A stretch of 64,000 nt of DNA, taken from Rhizobium sp. L43. GTDB taxonomy: Bacteria; Pseudomonadota; Alphaproteobacteria; Rhizobiales; Rhizobiaceae. Location of the stretch: the NCBI RefSeq assembly GCF_002531725.1, contig NZ_NWSQ01000012.1:124001-188000 (forward strand), in the 5' to 3' direction. This document shows, piece by piece, positions 37,705 through 46,620 of the stretch (the first letter of the stretch is position 1; each line of letters starts with the position of its first letter). The translations under genes and the position numbers were made by a program. The notes below the pieces were generated by a model. It was not told the DNA's origin. It did not search any database and saw only the letters and a program-made list of their open reading frames with translations.

Positions 37705-38485
37705 GCTGAAACCCATTCTTCTCTTTGATTCCGGCATCGGAGGGCTGACCGTGCTGCGCGAGGCGCGTGTGCTGATGCCCGAACGCGGCTTCATCTATGT
37801 CGCCGACGATGCCGGCTTTCCCTATGGCGGCTGGGAGGAGCAGGCACTTAAAGAGCGGATCATCGGGCTTTTCAGCAAACTGTTGGCGGATCACGATCCC
37901 GAGGTCTGCATCATCGCCTGCAACACCGCCTTCACGCTCGTCGGCGCGGACCTGCGCGCCGCCTTTCCGCAGATGACCTTTGTCGGCACCGTGCCGGCGA
38001 TCAAGCCGGCGGCGGAGCGCACGCGGTCAGGCCTGGTCTCGGTGCTCGCTACCCCCGGCACCGTGAAGCGGGCCTATACCCGCGACCTCATTCAGTCCTT
38101 CGCCCAGCAATGCCATGTCCGCCTTGTCGGCTCAGAGAACCTTGCGCGCATGGCGGAGGCCTATATTCGCGGCGATGCCGTCTCCAACGATGCCGTGCTT
38201 GGCGAAATCGACCAATGCTTCGTCGAGAAGGATGGTCAGAAGACCGATATCGTCGTGCTCGCCTGCACCCACTATCCTTTCATGGCCAATCTTTTCCGCC
38301 GGCTCGCGCCCTGGCCGGTCGACTGGCTCGACCCCGCCGAAGCGATCGCGCGCCGCGCCCGCACGCTGGTGCCGCTGGTCGCCGATGCCGTGCATCCTGA
38401 CAATTTCGACTTCGCGGTCTTTACATCAGGCCAGCAGGATTTCGCCACCCGGCGGCTGATGCAGGGGTTTGGCTTGCGGGCGTAG
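37685..38485 (+). CDS. murI: Glutamate racemase
   Basis: A 266-residue enzyme that makes D-glutamate for peptidoglycan. The two catalytic cysteines are present: Cys79 in IACNTAFTLVG and Cys194 in ACTHYPFMANLF. The N-terminal FDSGIGGLTVLREARVLMPE and the G-T-V-P-A-I-K-P segment fit MurI. Length is normal. Its ATG lies inside the last 20 bases of the trmJ-like gene, with no separate promoter visible. Confidence 0.95.
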   Translation: MTATTRELKPILLFDSGIGGLTVLREARVLMPERGFIYVADDAGFPYGGWEEQALKERIIGLFSKLLADHDPEVCIIACNTAFTLVGADLRAAFPQMTFVGTVPAIKPAAERTRSGLVSVLATPGTVKRAYTRDLIQSFAQQCHVRLVGSENLARMAEAYIRGDAVSNDAVLGEIDQCFVEKDGQKTDIVVLACTHYPFMANLFRRLAPWPVDWLDPAEAIARRARTLVPLVADAVHPDNFDFAVFTSGQQDFATRRLMQGFGLRA

Positions 38486-38665
38486 CTCGGCGAAGGGGTG
38501 CGCGATGAGGGCGCCGGATTATCTTCTCGGATGATGCCCGGAATTGTCCTGTGGGTTGGCGAAATCCGGTCCTGAAAGATAGCGCATTCTTTGATAGACG
38601 GGGCGATGCCGTTTCGGAAGAATGGCGCTTCGTTCATGTGAGTCTCTTCGCCGCGAGGATCAGCA

Positions 38666-40177
38666 TTGCAGGTTGGCATCGATATGGGATTGGCGTCCGG
38701 CAGCCCGGCGACGCTCGATATCGAGGAGCTGCTGGCGACCCGTCTGCTCGTGCAGGGCAATTCCGGATCGGGCAAGTCGCATCTGCTGCGCCGCCTGCTC
38801 GAGCAATCGGCGCAATGGGTGCAGCAGGTCATCATCGATCCCGAGGGTGATTTCGTCACCCTCAGCGACAGGTTCGGTCATGTCGTCGTCGACGGTGAAC
38901 GCACAGAGGCGGAGCTGGCGGGCATCGCCAACCGCATCCGCCAGCATCGCGTTTCCTGCGTGCTGACGCTCGAGGGCCTCGATATCGAGCAGCAGATGCG
39001 CGCCGCCGCGGCTTTCCTCACCGGCATGTTCGATGCCGATCGAGAATATTGGTATCCGGTTCTCGTTGTGGTCGACGAGGCGCAGATGTTTGCGCCGTCG
39101 GTCGGCGGCGATGTTTCGGAAGATGCGCGCAAGATGTCTCTCGGCGCGATGACCAACCTGATGTGCCGCGGCCGCAAGCGCGGCCTTGCCGGCGTGATCG
39201 CGACTCAGCGGCTTGCCAAGCTCGCCAAAAACGTCGCGGCCGAGGCCTCGAACTTCTTGATGGGCCGCACCTTTCTCGATATCGACATGGCGCGCGCCGC
39301 CGACCTACTCGGCATGGACCGGCGCCAGGCCGAGATGTTCCGCGATCTCAAGCGCGGCAATTTCGTCGCTCTCGGACCGGCGCTGTCACGCCGGCCTCTG
39401 CCGATCCAGATCGGCGCAGTGGAGACCTCGGCGCGTTCGTCCAGCCCGAAGCTGATGCCGCTGCCGGATGCGCCTCAGGATGTCGAGGACCTGATCTTCA
39501 CGCCCGATCCGGAGGAATTCCAGCGCCCGCTCGTGCGCCGCGCGCCGCCGGCGCCGCGGCCGACGACCGACATTCTGGCCGAGCTCTCGCGCTCGACGCC
39601 GGCGGCATCGGCAGCACCTGCCGAGGCGAGGGCGAGCCAGGTGGAAGTCTCCGCCGAGGAGCGGGAAGAGCGCCTTGCCGGCGTGCTTGCCGAAATCCTC
39701 GATGATCCCACCTCCGCCTTCCGCACCGATTCGGTGCTCTACCAGGATTTTCTCGTGCGGTTGCGCATGCGCCGCGTACCGGGACCGCCGATTGCGCTGC
39801 CGGATTTTCGCCGGCGGGTGGCGATCTCGCGTTCCGGCGTTGATGCGGCAACGGCCGCCAGCGATGCCTGGGCAACGGCGCTGTCGCTGTCGTCAGGCGT
39901 CACCGACGATCTGCAGGGCGTCTTCCTGATGCTCGCCAAGGCCGCCGTCTGCGGCGAGGCGTGCCCGTCGGATGCCCGCATCGCCCGCGCCTACGGCACC
40001 CATTCCGCCCGCCGCGCCCGCCGTCTGCTCGGCTATTTCGAGGAGCAAGGGATCGTCGTCGTGCACACGGATTTCTCCGGCAAACGCATCGTGGCGTTCC
40101 CCGACATGAATTGCCAGACGGCGCCTGGCGACGCCAACGCGCCCGATACGGGCGATCAGCCGCTGGCGGCGGAATAG
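38666..40177 (+). CDS. Stand-alone HerA-like ATPase (DUF87)
   Basis: A 503-residue P-loop protein. Walker A GNSGSGKS is at residues 31-38, a family motif IIDPEGDFVTLSDR follows, then Walker B VLVVVDEAQMFAP, and IATQRLAKLAKNVAAEASNFLMGRTFLDIDMARAADLLGMD, which is very like HerA-type helicases and the DUF87 group. A Pro/Ala-rich linker (about residues 300-340) leads to a C-terminal helical region (about 350-480) with HSARRARRLLGYFEEQGIVVV, which looks like a winged helix. HerA normally works with the nuclease NurA in end resection, but no nuclease gene is next to it. The TTG at 38666 follows GAGGAT. The role is unknown; DNA translocation is inference. Confidence 0.85.
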   Translation: MQVGIDMGLASGSPATLDIEELLATRLLVQGNSGSGKSHLLRRLLEQSAQWVQQVIIDPEGDFVTLSDRFGHVVVDGERTEAELAGIANRIRQHRVSCVLTLEGLDIEQQMRAAAAFLTGMFDADREYWYPVLVVVDEAQMFAPSVGGDVSEDARKMSLGAMTNLMCRGRKRGLAGVIATQRLAKLAKNVAAEASNFLMGRTFLDIDMARAADLLGMDRRQAEMFRDLKRGNFVALGPALSRRPLPIQIGAVETSARSSSPKLMPLPDAPQDVEDLIFTPDPEEFQRPLVRRAPPAPRPTTDILAELSRSTPAASAAPAEARASQVEVSAEEREERLAGVLAEILDDPTSAFRTDSVLYQDFLVRLRMRRVPGPPIALPDFRRRVAISRSGVDAATAASDAWATALSLSSGVTDDLQGVFLMLAKAAVCGEACPSDARIARAYGTHSARRARRLLGYFEEQGIVVVHTDFSGKRIVAFPDMNCQTAPGDANAPDTGDQPLAAE

Positions 40178-40201
40178 TGGCGCTATTGGGCTTTGGCGCT
40201 G

Positions 40202-40230
40202 TTGACATTTTCATGACGGACCTCTAAAGA
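40202..40230 (+). promoter_or_regulatory. Possible promoter of rpsD
   Basis: TTGACA (40202-40207) and TAAAGA (40225-40230) are 17 bases apart. This would give a leader of about 165 bases before rpsD. A second TTGACA at 40269 lacks a good -10. In many bacteria ribosomal protein S4 binds its own leader; no clear S4 site is visible here. Confidence 0.4.
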
Positions 40231-40401
40231 CCGCGCCAAGCACCGGGCAGCAATGTCCGGTGTTTCATTTGACATGTCCCGTGGATCGTTCCTGTTCGCT
40301 AACCGGAACATCCTGTCAGATCTCGGCAGAGATCAGAGGAGGGCGTGTTTCCTTCGTGCGGTTTGGCAACAAACCGTCATAAACCTTTGAAAGGAAATAC
40401 G

Positions 40402-41019
40402 ATGAGCAAGCGCGAATCGTCCAAGTACAAAATTGACCGCCGTATGGGCGAAAATATCTGGGGTCGTCCGAAGTCCCCGGTGAACCGCCGCGAATACGGC
40501 CCGGGCCAGCACGGCCAGCGTCGCAAGGGCAAGCTTTCGGACTTCGGTGTGCAGCTGCGCGCCAAGCAGAAGCTCAAGGGCTATTACGGCGACCTGCGTG
40601 AAAAGCAGTTCCGCGCGATCTTCGCCGAAGCCGACCGCCGCAAGGGCGACACTTCTGAAAACCTGATCGGCCTGCTGGAATCGCGTCTCGATGCGATCGT
40701 CTATCGCGCCAAGTTCGTTCCGACGGTCTTTGCTGCCCGTCAGTTCGTCAACCATGGCCACGTCACCGTCAACGGCGTACGCGTCAACATCGGTTCCTAC
40801 CGCTGCAAGGCCGGCGACGTCATCGAAGTTCGCGAGAAGTCGAAACAGCTCGTGACCGTTCTGGAAGCCGTCAGCCTCGCCGAGCGCGACGTTCCCGACT
40901 ATATCGAAGTCGATCACCACAAGATGGTCGCCACCTTCGGCCGCGTTCCGACGCTCAGCGACGTTCCGTTCCCGGTCGTCATGGAACCGCATCTGGTCGT
41001 CGAATTCTATTCGCGTTAA
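40402..41019 (+). CDS. rpsD: 30S ribosomal protein S4
   Basis: A 205-residue primary rRNA-binding protein. The N-terminal KYKIDRRMGENIWGRPKSPVNRREYGPGQHGQRRKGKLSDFG, the S4 domain LESRLDAIVYRAKFVPTVFAARQFVNHGHVTVNGVRVNIGSYRCK, and the ending EPHLVVEFYSR are standard. The N-terminal zinc cysteines of some S4 proteins are absent, as usual in this group. The ATG at 40402 has AAAGGAAAT upstream. It is a single gene outside the main ribosomal operon, as in other alphaproteobacteria, with its own terminator. Confidence 0.98.
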   Translation: MSKRESSKYKIDRRMGENIWGRPKSPVNRREYGPGQHGQRRKGKLSDFGVQLRAKQKLKGYYGDLREKQFRAIFAEADRRKGDTSENLIGLLESRLDAIVYRAKFVPTVFAARQFVNHGHVTVNGVRVNIGSYRCKAGDVIEVREKSKQLVTVLEAVSLAERDVPDYIEVDHHKMVATFGRVPTLSDVPFPVVMEPHLVVEFYSR

Positions 41020-41045
41020 GAAGAACCAGGCGTTTTTGCTTTTGG

Positions 41046-41073
41046 AAAAGCCGCTCTTTCGGGCGGCTTTTTT
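41046..41073 (+). terminator. Terminator of rpsD
   Basis: The stem AAAAGCCGC / GCGGCTTTT with loop TCTTTCGG is followed by TT, 27 bases after the rpsD stop and just before the glsA ribosome site. Confidence 0.8.
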
Positions 41074-41091
41074 GTTATCCGGAGAGAAGCG

Positions 41092-42021
41092 ATGGCGGAT
41101 TTGCAGGCGACCCTCGATAGCATCTACACCGATATCCTGCCAAGGATCGGTGAGGGTAAGGTCGCCGACTATATTCCCGAGCTTGCCAAGGTCGATCCGC
41201 GGCAGTTCGGCATGGCGATCGTGACCGTCGACGGCAAGGTCTACCGTGTCGGCGATGCCGACATCGCCTTCTCGATCCAGAGCATATCCAAGGTCTTCAT
41301 GCTGACGCTGGCGCTCGGCAAGGTCGGCGAAGGCTTATGGAAGCGCGTCGGGCGCGAACCGTCCGGATCGGCTTTCAACTCGATCGTCCAGCTCGAGCAC
41401 GAGAGCGGCATCCCGCGCAATCCCTTCATCAATGCCGGCGCGATTGCCGTCAGCGACGTCGTCATGGCCGGCCATGCGCCGCGCGAGGCGATCGGCGAAT
41501 TGCTGCGCTTCGTACGTTATCTTGCCGATGACGAATCGATCACCATCGACGACAAGGTGGCGCGCTCGGAGACCCAGACGGGATATCGCAATGTCGCGCT
41601 CGCCAATTTCATGCGCGCCTACCGCAATCTCGACCATCCCGTCGACCATGTGCTCGGCGTCTACTTCCATCAATGCGCGCTGTCGATGAGCTGTGAGCAG
41701 CTGGCGCGCGCCGGGCTGTTCCTGGCGGCGCGCGGCAGCAATCCGATGACCGGCCATTCGGTGGTCTCCCCGAAGCGGGCGCGGCGCATCAACGCGCTGA
41801 TGCTGACCTGCGGCCATTACGACGGCTCGGGCGATTTCGCCTATCATGTCGGCCTGCCCGGCAAGAGCGGCGTCGGCGGCGGCATCTTCGCGGTTGCGCC
41901 CGGCATCGCCTCGATCGCGGTGTGGTCGCCGGGGCTCAACAAGGTCGGCAATTCGCAGCTCGGCGCCGTGGCGCTGGAGATGCTGGCGGCGCGCACCGGC
42001 TGGTCGGTTTTCGGCGAATGA
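41092..42021 (+). CDS. glsA: Glutaminase
   Basis: A 309-residue glutaminase of the beta-lactamase-like fold. The catalytic S-x-x-K motif is at Ser64-Lys67 in IQSISKVFML. Other family segments are NPFINAGAIAVSD, SETQTGYRNVALANFM and GVGGGIFAVAPG near the C-terminus. It hydrolyses glutamine to glutamate and ammonia; Rhizobium glutaminase is known for acting in glutamine turnover. The ATG at 41092 has GGAGAGAAG upstream. It lies between rpsD, whose terminator is upstream, and ttcA. Confidence 0.95.
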   Translation: MADLQATLDSIYTDILPRIGEGKVADYIPELAKVDPRQFGMAIVTVDGKVYRVGDADIAFSIQSISKVFMLTLALGKVGEGLWKRVGREPSGSAFNSIVQLEHESGIPRNPFINAGAIAVSDVVMAGHAPREAIGELLRFVRYLADDESITIDDKVARSETQTGYRNVALANFMRAYRNLDHPVDHVLGVYFHQCALSMSCEQLARAGLFLAARGSNPMTGHSVVSPKRARRINALMLTCGHYDGSGDFAYHVGLPGKSGVGGGIFAVAPGIASIAVWSPGLNKVGNSQLGAVALEMLAARTGWSVFGE

Positions 42022-42081
42022 GACTGTGTTGGCGAAGGGCTTTCTGCTAAGGCAAGCATGAATCTTCGATAGGACGAAGCA

Positions 42082-42954
42082 ATGAATATCGCAGGCGACA
42101 TCGCCGATGACCTGGAAAGCGGCGAAGCCGACAGCGGCATCGGCCATGCGCTGTTTGCCGATGCACCGCGCTCCGTCTCCTTCAACAAGCTGCGCAAGCG
42201 GTTGCTGCGGCAGGTGCGCCAGGCCTTCGACGATTTTGACATGCTGAAGGGGCAGAAGCGCTGGCTGGTCGGCCTTTCCGGCGGCAAGGATTCCTACGGG
42301 CTGCTGGCGCTGCTGCTCGATCTGCAATGGCGCGGACTGCTGCCGGTTGAGCTCGTGGCCTGCAATCTCGACCAGGGTCAGCCGAACTTTCCAAAGCACG
42401 TGCTGCCGGATTATCTGACCAAAATCGGTGTGCGCCATCGGATCGAATATCGGGATACCTATTCGATCGTGAAGGAGAAGGTGCCGGAAGGCGTCACCTA
42501 TTGTTCGCTCTGTTCGCGGCTGCGGCGCGGCAATCTCTACCGTGTTGCCCGGGAAGAGGGTTGCGATGCGCTGGTGCTCGGCCACCACCGCGAGGACATT
42601 CTCGAAACCTTTTTCATGAATTTCTTCCACGGCGGGCGGCTTGCCTCGATGCCGGCGAAACTTCTGAACGACGAGGGCGACCTGATGGTGCTGCGGCCGC
42701 TCGCCTATGCCGCCGAGGATGACCTCGCAAAATTCGCCGCCGCCATGCAGTTTCCGATCATCCCCTGCGATCTCTGCGGCTCGCAGGACGGGCTGCAGCG
42801 CAATGCGATGAAGGATATGCTCGCCGATATCGAGCGGCGCATGCCGGGACGCAAGGACACGATGCTGCGGGCACTTTCGCATGTGAACCCGTCGCATCTG
42901 CTCGACCCGAAACTCTTCGACTTTTCCACCCTTGGTGTCACCGATCCTTCATGA
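42082..42954 (+). CDS. ttcA: tRNA 2-thiocytidine biosynthesis protein TtcA
   Basis: A 290-residue ATP-dependent thiolase for cytidine 32 of tRNA. The PP-loop SGGKDS is at residues 66-71. The iron-sulfur cysteines appear as CSLCSRLRRG (C-x-x-C) and CDLCGSQ later, matching TtcA. HHREDILETFFMNFFHGGRL is a family hallmark. The length is within the usual range. The ATG follows AGGACG. The next gene starts only 46 bases after the stop on the same strand. Confidence 0.93.
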   Translation: MNIAGDIADDLESGEADSGIGHALFADAPRSVSFNKLRKRLLRQVRQAFDDFDMLKGQKRWLVGLSGGKDSYGLLALLLDLQWRGLLPVELVACNLDQGQPNFPKHVLPDYLTKIGVRHRIEYRDTYSIVKEKVPEGVTYCSLCSRLRRGNLYRVAREEGCDALVLGHHREDILETFFMNFFHGGRLASMPAKLLNDEGDLMVLRPLAYAAEDDLAKFAAAMQFPIIPCDLCGSQDGLQRNAMKDMLADIERRMPGRKDTMLRALSHVNPSHLLDPKLFDFSTLGVTDPS

Positions 42955-43000
42955 AAAGCCGGCTAAGCAGGCTGGCTATTGCATGAGAACAGGAATTCGC

Positions 43001-43828
43001 ATGACAATTTCAGATCAGGATATTCTCTTTCTCGGCGACTGCGTCAAGGAAGCGGCGCAAGCCGAGATCATGCCGCGTTTCCGCAATCTCGGCACTGCCG
43101 ATGTTTCGGAGAAGACTTCGGCAATCGATTTGGTGACGCAGGCAGATGTGCTTGCCGAACACCGGATCACCGCGGCGCTGAGAGAGCGCTTTCCCAAAGC
43201 ACTTGTCGTCGGCGAGGAGGCCTATGATGCCGATCGGTCCGTCGTGCCGGCACTTGCCGATGCCGAGCTCGCCTTCGTCATTGACCCTGTCGACGGGACG
43301 TTCAATTTCGCCGCCGGGCTTCCCGTCTTCGGGACGATGTTGGCGGTGACGATCAAGGGCGAGACGGTCGCCGGCATCATTCACGATCCCGTCCTCGGCG
43401 ACACGGTGACGGCGATCAAGGGAGCGGGCGCCTTCCTGACGCGGCAGGATGGGCAATCGAGCAAGCTGAGGGTGGCTGAGCCTGCCGCCTTGAACCAGAT
43501 GGTCGGCGGCATCTCATGGGGCCATATGGACGACCCGGAGCGCTCGCGCATCTGCGCCAACATGGCGAAGATCAGGATGACCTTCGCCTTCAACTGCTCG
43601 GCCTATGAATATTGGATGGTCGCCTCCGGCAAGCTGCATTTCATCGGCCATGCGAAGCTGATGCCCTGGGACCACCTGGCCGGCGTGCTCGCACACCAGG
43701 AGGCCGGCGGCCATACGGCGAAATTCGACGGAACGCCCTATCGCCCCGGCGAGACGACGGGCGGCATCATCTCCGCGCCCGACAGGGAAAGCTGGCAGAT
43801 GATCCGGCGTGAGATCGTCGGCATCTGA
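43001..43828 (+). CDS. Inositol monophosphatase family protein (copy 1)
   Basis: A 275-residue protein. Metal-binding motifs of the IMPase superfamily are intact: GEEAYDADRS (Glu-Glu), DPVDGTFNFAAGLPVFG (Asp-Pro-x-Asp-Gly-Thr), and the late segment MPWDHLAGVLAHQEAGG (Trp-Asp). It removes phosphate from a sugar, inositol or nucleotide substrate with magnesium; the substrate is not determined. The ATG at 43001 has AGGA 7 bases upstream and is preferred over an ATG 18 bases earlier. It is followed 41 bases later by a paralogue, so the pair probably arose by tandem duplication. Confidence 0.88.
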   Translation: MTISDQDILFLGDCVKEAAQAEIMPRFRNLGTADVSEKTSAIDLVTQADVLAEHRITAALRERFPKALVVGEEAYDADRSVVPALADAELAFVIDPVDGTFNFAAGLPVFGTMLAVTIKGETVAGIIHDPVLGDTVTAIKGAGAFLTRQDGQSSKLRVAEPAALNQMVGGISWGHMDDPERSRICANMAKIRMTFAFNCSAYEYWMVASGKLHFIGHAKLMPWDHLAGVLAHQEAGGHTAKFDGTPYRPGETTGGIISAPDRESWQMIRREIVGI

Positions 43829-43869
43829 TGTGAGGCCCTTCCCAGAAGGCCGGACCGAAAGGATTTGAC

Positions 43870-44694
43870 ATGACTGCGACTGTCGACGTGACCGTTCTTG
43901 CCGATTTGCTGCGCCGTGCGGCGAAGGCGGAGATCCTGCCGCGGTTCCGCCGGCTCGGCCAGGATGACGTGCGTGCCAAGAGCGAGGCGACCGATCTCGT
44001 CACCGAGGCCGACGAGCAGGCCGAGCGGATGATCAAGGCGGAGGCCGAGCGGCGCTGGCCGGGCGCGCTGTTTCTCGGCGAAGAATCTGTTGCGGCCGAA
44101 CCTGATTTGCTCGGCAGGCTCGCAGATGCCGATCTCGCCATCATCGTCGATCCGGTCGACGGCACGTTCAATTTCGCCGCCGGCATCCCGGCCTTCGGCG
44201 TCATGGCCTCCGTCATATCAGGCGGTGAGACCATTGCCGGCATCATCTATGATCCGATGGGCGACGACTGGGTAATGGCGGAAAAGGGCGGCGGCGCCTG
44301 GCTGCGGCGGCCGGATGGCGAAGCGCGGCGATTGCACACGGCCGAGCCGGTCGCGCTAGACCAGATGGTCGGCATGGCCTCCACCGGCTACCTGCCGCAG
44401 GAGAAGCGGGCAGAGATCCTCGGTAATCTCGCCAAGGTCCGCTTCCTCACCAATTACCGCTGCGCCGCCCATGAATACCGCACCTTTGCCGGCGGCCATG
44501 TGCATTACCTCATGTACAACAAGCTGATGCCCTGGGACCACCTCGCCGGCACGTTGATCTCGCAGGAATCAGGTGCCCATGCGGCCCGTTTCGACGGCTC
44601 GCCCTATCTGCCGCACCATCTCGACGGCGGGCTGCTGATTGCCCCCGACAAGGCTTCGTGGGACGTGCTGCGTCGCGAGGTCTTTACCGTCTGA
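43870..44694 (+). CDS. Inositol monophosphatase family protein (copy 2)
   Basis: A 274-residue paralogue of the preceding gene. It keeps the same anchors: LGEESVAAEP, IVDPVDGTFNFAAGIPAFG and MPWDHLAGTLISQESGAHAARF. Divergence between the two is moderate across the length but low around the catalytic motifs. Both could act on related phosphoesters or one could be a specialised copy; nothing nearby fixes the substrate. The hairpin GCCGGCCGCA/TGCGGCCGGT at 44705-44736 follows. Confidence 0.88.
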   Translation: MTATVDVTVLADLLRRAAKAEILPRFRRLGQDDVRAKSEATDLVTEADEQAERMIKAEAERRWPGALFLGEESVAAEPDLLGRLADADLAIIVDPVDGTFNFAAGIPAFGVMASVISGGETIAGIIYDPMGDDWVMAEKGGGAWLRRPDGEARRLHTAEPVALDQMVGMASTGYLPQEKRAEILGNLAKVRFLTNYRCAAHEYRTFAGGHVHYLMYNKLMPWDHLAGTLISQESGAHAARFDGSPYLPHHLDGGLLIAPDKASWDVLRREVFTV

Positions 44695-44704
44695 AGACAT
44701 GAAA

Positions 44705-44736
44705 GCCGGCCGCATAGTTCGGATTTTGCGGCCGGT
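44705..44736 (+). terminator. Hairpin after the second IMPase gene
   Basis: GCCGGCCGCA and TGCGGCCGGT pair around a 12-base loop, 10 bases after the stop. No T-run follows (TCTCTG), so it may be a weak terminator or a Rho-dependent pause. Confidence 0.4.
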
Positions 44737-44796
44737 CTCTGCGCAAAGAATTCTTTCACGGTTAGGACGCCGGCTTGTTTCGCCCGTCACCGCGGC

Positions 44797-45270
44797 TCAG
44801 CCGTAGAGCTTTTCCATCAGGAAGTTTTCCAGGCTTTGGCCACGCTTCTCGACGATTTGCTTCTTTATCACGCGAAACCCTCTGCGCTCGAAAAACGGTC
44901 GGGCGGTTCGGCTGGCTTCCGTATAAATTCGGCTGAATCCCAGCTTCAGGCCTTCCTCCTCGACCCGGCTCAGTAGGTGGCTTGCAATTCCGAGCCCCTG
45001 AAATTCGGGGTGAACGAACATCATGTCCAGGCATCCGTCGCTGGTCAGATCGGAAAAGCCTACAGGCCTTCCCCCAATTTCTGCGATCCAGGCAGGCCTG
45101 CTTATTCTTCGCTCGGCCCATAGGCTGCGGTCTTCCACCTGTGCCCAAGCTTCTATCTGAGCTGGCAAATAGTGTTTGGAGGACACCTCTCGAATGGCGC
45201 GCAGGAAAATTTCGATCGTCGCGTCCGCGTCGCCCGGTGCATAAGGCCTGACCAGAATTCGCTCATCCAT
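44797..45270 (-). CDS. GNAT family N-acetyltransferase
   Basis: A 157-residue GNAT protein. The acetyl-CoA site appears as LDMMFVHPEFQGLGIASHLLSRVEEEG (Q/R-x-x-G-I-x-S), preceded by GGRPVGFSDLTSDG. It ends in FFERRGFRVIKKQIVEKRGQSLENFLMEK, a pattern found in acetyltransferases of the YjaB/ElaA type. The ATG at 45270 is used; the frame further upstream runs into the intergenic region. The acceptor is unknown. It lies on the same strand as, and 35 bases downstream of, the first exporter gene. Confidence 0.85.
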   Translation of the reverse strand: MDERILVRPYAPGDADATIEIFLRAIREVSSKHYLPAQIEAWAQVEDRSLWAERRISRPAWIAEIGGRPVGFSDLTSDGCLDMMFVHPEFQGLGIASHLLSRVEEEGLKLGFSRIYTEASRTARPFFERRGFRVIKKQIVEKRGQSLENFLMEKLYG

Positions 45271-45304
45271 CGGGAATGCCTTGAACCGGCCCAGCGGGCC
45301 TGCT

Positions 45305-46585
45305 TCAGAAATGCGCCGCACCAGGATCGAGCTGCGGGCTGTCGCCGGGATGGGTGAAGAGCTTGCCGTTCTCTGCCCAAAGCGTGGCTGCGATGGTCAG
45401 CAGACCGAAAATCGCAAAGCCGCCGAAGAGCGGCTGGACCGTGCCGTTGAACATCTGGCCGACCAGGCCGCCGAGGATGGTGCCGAAGGTCGTCGAGACG
45501 AAGCCAGTGATGGCGGTCGCCGTGCCGGCGAGGTTGCCCATCGGCTCGAGGCTGATGGCGGTGAAATTGGTGGCGATCAGGGCAAACATCATCAGCACGA
45601 CGGTGAAGATGCCGTAAGCGATGGCGAAATCCGGCTTGCCGGCCAGCGAAATGATAAGGCCGATAGCCGACAGCGCCGTGAAGATCAGCAGGGCGGCGTG
45701 CGAGATGCGGCGCATGCCGAATTTGCGGACGAAGAAACCGTTGGCGAAATTGGCGACAGCGATGCCGCCGGCGGTGGCGGCAAAGGCGATCGGCAGCCAG
45801 TCGCCAAGGCCATAGACCTCGCCGAAGACCTGCTGCACCGAAATCACATAAGCGCTGATGACGCCGGTGAACATGGTGAGGCCGATCATGTAGCCGCAGG
45901 TGATGCGGTTGGTGAGCACGGTCTTGAAGCCGTCGACGACAGAGCCGACCGAAAGCGGCAGCCGCTCTTCCGGCGGCAGCGATTCTTTCAGCCTGAGAAG
46001 AGCCCAGACGAACAGGATGGTGGCGATGACGCCGAGCAGGATGAAGATCCAGTGCCAGTTGGCATAGAGGATGATCAGTTGGCCGACGGAGGGGGCAACG
46101 ATCGGCACGATCATGAAGACGATCATCACATAAGACATGACACGGGCCATTTCGCGGCCGCCGAAGCAATCGCGCACGATCGCCATGGTGGTGATGCGCA
46201 CGGCCGCACCGCCGACACCTTGGATGAAGCGCATGATGAGCAGCATTTCGAAGCTGCCGGTTGCTGCCGCGGCAAACATTCCCACGATGTAGCAGACGAG
46301 GCCGCCGAGCAGGATGTTGCGGCGGCCGAACGTATCCGAAAGACTGCCGAAGAAGATCTGCGAGACGCCAAAGCCCAGGAGGAACACGCCGATGATCAGC
46401 TGCGCGTCGTTGGTATTGGTGACGCCGAGGGAATGGCCGATATTGGGCAATGCCGGCAGCATGCTGTCGATTGCCATGGCGACGCTGGCGGTCATGATGG
46501 CGATGGTGACGACGAATTCGCCAAAGCCCATGCCGATGCGGCGGGAACCCTGGTTTTCCTGGTGCGGTTTATGCGGCGGCGTCAT
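45305..46585 (-). CDS. Bcr/CflA-type MFS multidrug exporter (copy 1)
   Basis: A 426-residue protein with 12 transmembrane helices. The N-terminal pattern ASVAMAIDSMLPALPNIGHSLG and the loop 2-3 motif GSLSDTFGRRNILLGGL (G-x-L-S-D-x-F-G-R-R) are those of the drug:H+ antiporter Bcr/CflA group of the major facilitator superfamily. Substrates are not predictable. The gene follows a very similar transporter 35 bases upstream on the same strand; the two probably form one transcript. Confidence 0.9.
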   Translation of the reverse strand: MTPPHKPHQENQGSRRIGMGFGEFVVTIAIMTASVAMAIDSMLPALPNIGHSLGVTNTNDAQLIIGVFLLGFGVSQIFFGSLSDTFGRRNILLGGLVCYIVGMFAAAATGSFEMLLIMRFIQGVGGAAVRITTMAIVRDCFGGREMARVMSYVMIVFMIVPIVAPSVGQLIILYANWHWIFILLGVIATILFVWALLRLKESLPPEERLPLSVGSVVDGFKTVLTNRITCGYMIGLTMFTGVISAYVISVQQVFGEVYGLGDWLPIAFAATAGGIAVANFANGFFVRKFGMRRISHAALLIFTALSAIGLIISLAGKPDFAIAYGIFTVVLMMFALIATNFTAISLEPMGNLAGTATAITGFVSTTFGTILGGLVGQMFNGTVQPLFGGFAIFGLLTIAATLWAENGKLFTHPGDSPQLDPGAAHF

Positions 46586-46620
46586 GTGGTGAAATCCCGG
46601 ATGCAGAGGAGGTCGGCCGT

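Noticed and set aside
40241..40262. CACCGG/CCGGTG hairpin before rpsD as a terminator of the HerA-like gene
   Set aside because: The stem is only 6 bp with a 10-base loop and the following T-run is interrupted; it could equally be part of the rpsD leader.
41335..42897. 520-codon minus-strand frame opposite glsA and ttcA
   Set aside because: It is a shadow of two recognised genes with clear catalytic motifs.
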